DNA of 64,000 nt from Microbotryomycetes sp. JL201 (Eukaryota; Basidiomycota; Microbotryomycetes), in the NCBI GenBank assembly GCA_033819885.1, contig JAQYUZ010000002.1, positions 434,001 through 498,000 of the forward strand. Reading direction: 5' to 3'. Numbering within the stretch: the stretch's first letter is position 1; each line of letters begins with the position of its first letter. The position numbers and the translations under genes were made by a program. This document shows, one piece after another, positions 59,465 to 64,000 of this stretch. Under the pieces are notes generated by a model. That model was not told where the DNA came from. It saw only the letters and a program-made list of their open reading frames with translations, and ran no database searches.

Positions 59465-61313
59465 TCACGAAAACATGGACGCTCCTCCTTCCGAGAACAA
59501 CAGCGAGATGCTCTCTCCGTTGTGCGTCTACAAAGAGAACCGCGATTGATTGAGCCCAAAGCCAGCCATGGACGGTCGCGTCTGCTCGACTCACCCTCCG
59601 GATGCTCTCTGCCAGAACAGGGCTAATGTCCATTATCTCGAGCTTGCCAGCCGCTTGCTTGATATGCTCGGTCTGGCAAATAGTGTTGGACACCTGTTTT
59701 GTGGAAAAATTGACGCGCGCGTCAGGGCCCTCTGAGCATGAGCAACAGGGAAAATGAAAACGCACAACAAGCTTTTCGAGGGGCAGTTTCGACAGTTCTC
59801 TCATGCTCTCGCCAGAAAGAAGGCCTGCAACTGTGACTTTAGTGCAAGATGGCGTCGATGCAAGTTTGTGCCTTGCTCACCGTGAGAAACGACGGCATAG
59901 ACGCGCTTTGCGCCAGAGTTGATCAAGGTTTGAGTCGCGTTACGAATCGTCGACCCAGTGTCACACATATCGTCGATCAAGATAGCAACCTTGTTCTTCA
60001 CGTCACCGACAAGGATCTCCATGCGGCCTTCAGACCCAGGGGCATCACCCTTTGATCGATTGCGATTGATCAGCGCAAAGTCGACGTCAAGTCGATCGGC
60101 AAGCGTCGTTGCCCTAGGCATTGGCAACATGTCAGAGCAGTGTCAAAGAAGATGTTCAACAGAAGTTGCGCTGACCTCTTGGCTCCTCCTGCGTCGGGCG
60201 AGACGATAATGACATCGCGCCAATCTGGGATGTTCTCTTTGACCCATCTGCGTGAAACAGGGTTCAGTCCGGCTGTGAATCACCGGCAAACGAGACTGTA
60301 CATACCTTATCATGCTTGGTTCTGTCCACAAGTTGTCGACGGGCACTTCAAAAAATCCTTGGATCTGACTGGCGTGCAAATCCATCGTAATCACGTGGTC
60401 ACAGCCAGCAATTTGCAGCATGTTGGCCACCATTTTTGCCGTGATCGGAGCGCGACTCTTGTCTTTCCGGTCCTATAAGGAGGAAAGCGTAAGCATGATA
60501 GAGACGAAAATCTGCATCTGCGACCCACCATTCGAGCGTAAGGAAAGCAGGGAATGACGGCCGTAATGCGCTTGGCACTGGCAGTCTTGCAAGCCGAAAC
60601 AAGAATGAGCAATTCCATCAACAAGTCGTTTGGATCGTTGAAGGGCTCGGGCGCCGGTCGGTCCTGGCCGTTAGTGCCACCAGGCGTGACAGGTCTCGAC
60701 AGCTCGAGCGACTTTGTCAGATCGTTGGCCGATGCGACGGACGGTGTGGGTGGGCGCGACGAGTCGAGGCTGGCGACGCTGTCGCTCATGATGCCATAGT
60801 GACGGTTCTTTGCGCCAAATGGATACGGCGACGGATTGAAGCCGGTCTGCACGATGAACACGTCTTCTTCGCGGACACTTTCTCCAATCGAAACCGACGT
60901 TTCGTTATCACTGAATTTCTTGACTGTACATTTGGTCAACGGGATGCCAAGCCTGCAGCGGCGTCCGGGGTAAAAAGGACGAGCGGAAAGTCACAGCGTC
61001 AGCGACGGCGCTTTCGAGAGTCATGACTAGCGAGTGACGCTCGAATTTCTTCATTGTACCTTTTTGCGACCTGAGCTGCAAGTTCTGGGTGAGAGTTGCC
61101 TGTTGAGGAGAGCCCGGAGCAACGTCAGTCGAGCACTGATTGCGAGCGACCAAAGCCACAAGACCAAAGATGCGGCACAAGATGCAGCTAGTGATAGCAG
61201 CTGATGGTGCTCGAGAAGCTGACGGCTTGGCACCCAGCGTGGCTCCGGTGTTTCAAAAAGGATCCGTGCCGAGACGCACCGGTCAGCAGCTTGATGCTCG
61301 AGCCGTTATGCAT
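59465..61313 (-). CDS. PRS1: Ribose-phosphate pyrophosphokinase
   Basis: Makes PRPP from ribose-5-phosphate and ATP for nucleotide, His and Trp synthesis. Exon 1 (61280-61313) gives [11 protein letters not shown]. Splicing then gives [86 protein letters not shown] (the flexible catalytic loop), [25 protein letters not shown], the PRPP-binding motif [53 protein letters not shown] and [16 protein letters not shown], ending ASMFS. An insert of about 65 residues, Ser/Pro-rich ([15 protein letters not shown]), sits after VQTG, before LLMELL. Inserts are known in yeast Prs1 and Prs5, so this is most like Prs1-type subunits. About eight introns. Confidence 0.92.
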
Positions 61314-61497
61314 CTCTGGCGAAATGTGTTGGCGAGAGGAATGGGAGGAGAGGGATGGGCAGCACCGAAGTATGGGAGAAGATTCGGGATTGAACGCTCT
61401 CGCTCATTTGCAAACTGGGACAAACGAAAATACATGTACACCCAGGAATGTGACTCGACCGTTCACCTAAAGTCTCGATTCCTACGAAGAATTTGGT

Positions 61498-63673
61498 CTA
61501 AAATTCGACGTGCTTGACTGCCGCAGCAACTATCGAAGGGGAGGTCACGGCGCGCGCATTGAGGTGCTGTTGTTTACGCAAGATCAGGTTGACGTCAGGC
61601 ACATAGAGACTTTGTGACTCACAGCATAAGGGGCATTGTCTCTCAAAATCATTGCCCACAAACCGCCGTAGACCAGCAATGCCATGATGCCAACGAAAGT
61701 GACAAGACCGCCTGTGAAATGTAACAGATGAGCACAGCTCATCCGGAAAATTCATGGAGCTTACCGCCCAACAGAAGGAGGAATTTGACCTATTTGGAAC
61801 AGGTCATTGTCAGCTGGCAGCAAGCGCGAGAGACTTTGCGAGAGGAGACTTGCATCATCTTTCGACATCTTTTGTCCTTCGCTCATCAGTCTCGCTCGTT
61901 CTCTCCGCTCGAGCACTTCCTGCGTTGGGCCAGGCAGCTGCTTGATTCGGACATCCATTCCAGGCTGCCAATCGTCGCTCGACGTTGGCACGGGCTGGCC
62001 GATCTGAACGAAAGACGGGTATCGTGACTCGCACCATTGTTCAATCTGTTACGCAAGCGCTCGAACTTAGTACGAGGTGACAGTTTTGACCATCAAGCGA
62101 GCTCACTCGGCCGGCGAGAACAGCGATCTTGAGGAAGCTGGGGTCGCTTGGCTTGGCACGAGCATGAATGCTCCGTGCATTGTCACGGAAGAGGTAGGCA
62201 ACATCTCGTGGATTTGTGGCGGCGGCAATCAACTTTGGTACGACATTCAAGTCAGCGCGCGAAAGCTTTTCCTCTCTCTTTGGAAAACTTCTCACGGAAA
62301 CAGCCATGCCCTTGCGAATCTTGACGTTTTGTTGGAACACTTTTGGGTTCATGAAGCACTCATTCAGTGTCGCAATGGCCATGACCTGAGGAATGGCGCA
62401 AAAGTTGAACACGCTCTGGTTTCGAAGTAGAGTAAGATAATCGAGCGAGTCGGTGGCATGCATGAGCGCATCGACAGTCATTTCTGACAATGCCCAAAGC
62501 GCCTTTTCTTGATTGCTGGCCGCGTGCAATTCTTCCGGTTTGCCAGCGTACTTGCCCCAGATCTCTTTCGGCCAGAACACACGCCCTTCGTCGGTGTCCT
62601 CTCGGAAATCTCGAAGAATGTTCGTTTTTTGGAGCATGAGGCCCATGGCGTTGCTGAGACTGAGTTGCTTGCCGAGCATTTCTTCTTCCTTGCCTGACGC
62701 CGAAAACAACCCAGAGAGACCCTCGCCGACAAGACCGGCGACGTAGTGGCAATAGAGATCAAAGGAAGCACAGGTGTCGACAGAGAAGTAGCCGTTGTTG
62801 GCAGCGTGCTGCTTGGCGTACCGTGCCATGCCTGCACCCATCTTGCGAGTGACATCTTCAATGACGCGTTTGTAACTAAAGCCATTGCTCGATTAGCAGG
62901 AAGCAGAAATTATGCTGCACATCCGTACTCACCCTGCATCGAGTCTTTTGTACTCGGCTATAACGACTTGAAAGTTGACCAGGAGGTCGCGGTCTTTCTC
63001 ATTGGGCCCAGCTGTTGTGAGTTTGTGGTCATCAATTATCAGTATTGTGCGACGGCAAGGTTAAATGAGGTCATAACTTACACTCTGTGAAATTCCACCC
63101 ATCCTGTTCAAGTTTCTGGTAGAATGATTCGAGAATAGGTGCCTTCTTTTCGATGTCAAGAGTCATGTCGTCCTCCACCGTGTCCAATCCACGCAATACG
63201 AGATAGAAGATCGCGATCTGCAATGTTCAACATCAGGTTCAGTCGCATTTCGTCCCGTGGATCCATCTGGTTACTGACCACCCTGGCGAGATCTCCCTCA
63301 AGCTCTTTGATAACGGCTGCAAAACTCCTCGAAGTCAAGTCAAGGTATTTCCAGCATTGTCTCATGTCTTCGCGGTCCCTGGCAGAATCAATGCACGATC
63401 AGTTCGGGGGCCGAGGTCAATGCGCTCCTCGACGCGTCGGAAAGTGGCCGCGGTGTGGCAGAAGAACAGACAGCCCGAGGAAACATACATTCCAGCCTCT
63501 GTATTGTCTTCAATGCGGTGCAGCGGATCGCGCCAGATGGCGTAGTTGATCATGGCCTTGGCCTCGTACGGGTGCGTGACCATGGCGACCAGGATATCTT
63601 TCAAGCCCACTGTAGTGGTCTACCGTCAGATCTGCACGGCCGAGAGCTCACTCGTCGCGTCGTGATACTTACT
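61498..63673 (-). CDS. ERG9: Squalene synthase (farnesyl-diphosphate farnesyltransferase)
   Basis: Condenses two farnesyl diphosphates to squalene, the first committed ergosterol step, on the ER membrane. The N-terminus [20 protein letters not shown] has its start codon split by an intron (63610-63672). Family motifs: [20 protein letters not shown]-like region, [20 protein letters not shown], first Asp-rich motif [43 protein letters not shown], second motif [39 protein letters not shown]. Near the end the hydrophobic anchor [20 protein letters not shown] is visible; a last intron gives a tail ending KHVEF. Introns number about seven. It lies 185 bp upstream of the PRS gene on the same strand. 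Confidence 0.93.
63610..63672 (-). other. Intron splitting the ERG9 start codon
   Basis: Donor CCAAGA|GTAAGT and acceptor CACTACAG|TGGGC. Removing 63 nt builds CCAAG-ATG-GGC from A (63673) plus TG (63609-63608). Without it the exon has no ATG before MVTHPYEAK. Confidence 0.65.
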
Positions 63674-64000
63674 CTTGGTAGATCAGCTGAAAGCGCTGGC
63701 GAGGAGCTCGTGCAAGGCGGTGAGATTGATTGAGCGAGCTTGATCGTCGCGCAATGGACTTCAGACAGACTTGATTCACTTGGCTGTGTTGAGCAGCACG
63801 TTCCCTTCTCTGGCGGGTGCTTGTCGTCGACTGCGCGCTGAGGGAGAGCGAAAGTCAAACCATACTATGGCGGGCCAAAACCGCGAACTTTCTTTCTCCC
63901 CCCTTCCCCACACCACGCATTCTTTTCTCCCCTTCTTCTTGGTTCGACCCTCGCCAGGCTCGGACACAGAAGACAGTTGTGCGTGGTCCGAGGGCGAGCA
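63674..64000. promoter_or_regulatory. ERG9 leader and promoter, right edge
   Basis: This contains the ERG9 5' leader and proximal promoter up to the window edge, including pyrimidine-rich TTTCTTTCTCCCCCCTTCC on the plus strand. No SRE-type sterol element is recognised. Confidence 0.4.

Overview
The window looks like a stretch of a compact, gene-dense fungal nuclear genome, most likely a basidiomycete. About 24 protein genes lie on both strands. Many are cut by several short introns, mostly about 55-80 nt. Intergenic gaps are often under 300 bp, and base composition looks moderately GC-rich. SWI/SNF, DMAP1/Swc4, an Msg5-type phosphatase, an Rck2/Srk1-type kinase, a Pal1 protein, an MIPC synthase subunit and squalene synthase together exclude bacteria, plants and animals. 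A pucciniomycotine yeast or Mixia-like genome is a guess only. I see no intact transposon, virus-derived element, CRISPR array or rRNA.

Layout. 0.8-3.0 kb (-) peroxisomal acyl-CoA synthetase; 3.4-4.4 (+) HVA1/TUDOR-like protein with an acidic-basic tail; 4.5-9.5 (-) long CNH-domain protein; 9.8-11.9 (-) Pal1; 12.1-13.5 (-) Rab5-type GTPase; 14.2-16.1 (-) dual-specificity MAPK phosphatase; 16.8-17.2 (+) Pmp3-like membrane protein; 17.4-18.3 (+) AP-3 sigma; 18.4-22.2 (-) Swi1-like ARID subunit; 23.0-24.9 (-) unrecognised Ser-rich protein; 25.2-26.9 (-) mitochondrial carrier; 27.5-30.6 (+) Hsp104; 30.9-32.1 (+) MDR oxidoreductase; 32.2-33.0 (-) GNAT; 33.3-35.2 (+) Swc4/DMAP1; 35.2-36.7 (-) PAQR receptor; 36.9 tRNA-Gly; 37.2-39.2 (+) Rit1; 39.3-41.8 (-) MIPC synthase subunit; 42.0-44.2 (-) MFS transporter; 44.6-47.7 (+) Rck2/Srk1-like kinase; 47.9-49.6 (-) Rae1; 49.7-50.8 (+) Plp1/TXNDC9-like; 51.8-53.0 (+) unrecognised Pro/Ser-rich protein; 53.8 second, identical tRNA-Gly; 54.3-58.4 (-) one long gene that fuses a membrane acyltransferase-3 to an egghead/BRE-3-like GT2; 59.5-61.3 (-) PRPP synthetase; 61.5-63.7 (-) squalene synthase.

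Most genes are unrelated housekeeping functions and do not form a pathway cluster. Themes recur: stress and MAPK signalling (Msg5-like phosphatase, Rck2-like kinase, Hsp104), endosome/vacuole trafficking (Rab5, AP-3), lipids (acyl-CoA ligase, MIPC synthase, squalene synthase, PAQR) and glycan or membrane glycosylation. Gene models were built by hand from splice sites that keep the reading frame and family motifs, so internal exon borders are well supported only where exact positions are given.

The most interesting items are the 1,232-residue acyltransferase-GT2 fusion, a step-type heat-shock element upstream of HSP104, a squalene synthase start codon assembled across an intron, an -SKL peroxisomal signal created by the last exon of the acyl-CoA synthetase, and at least four GC-AG introns.
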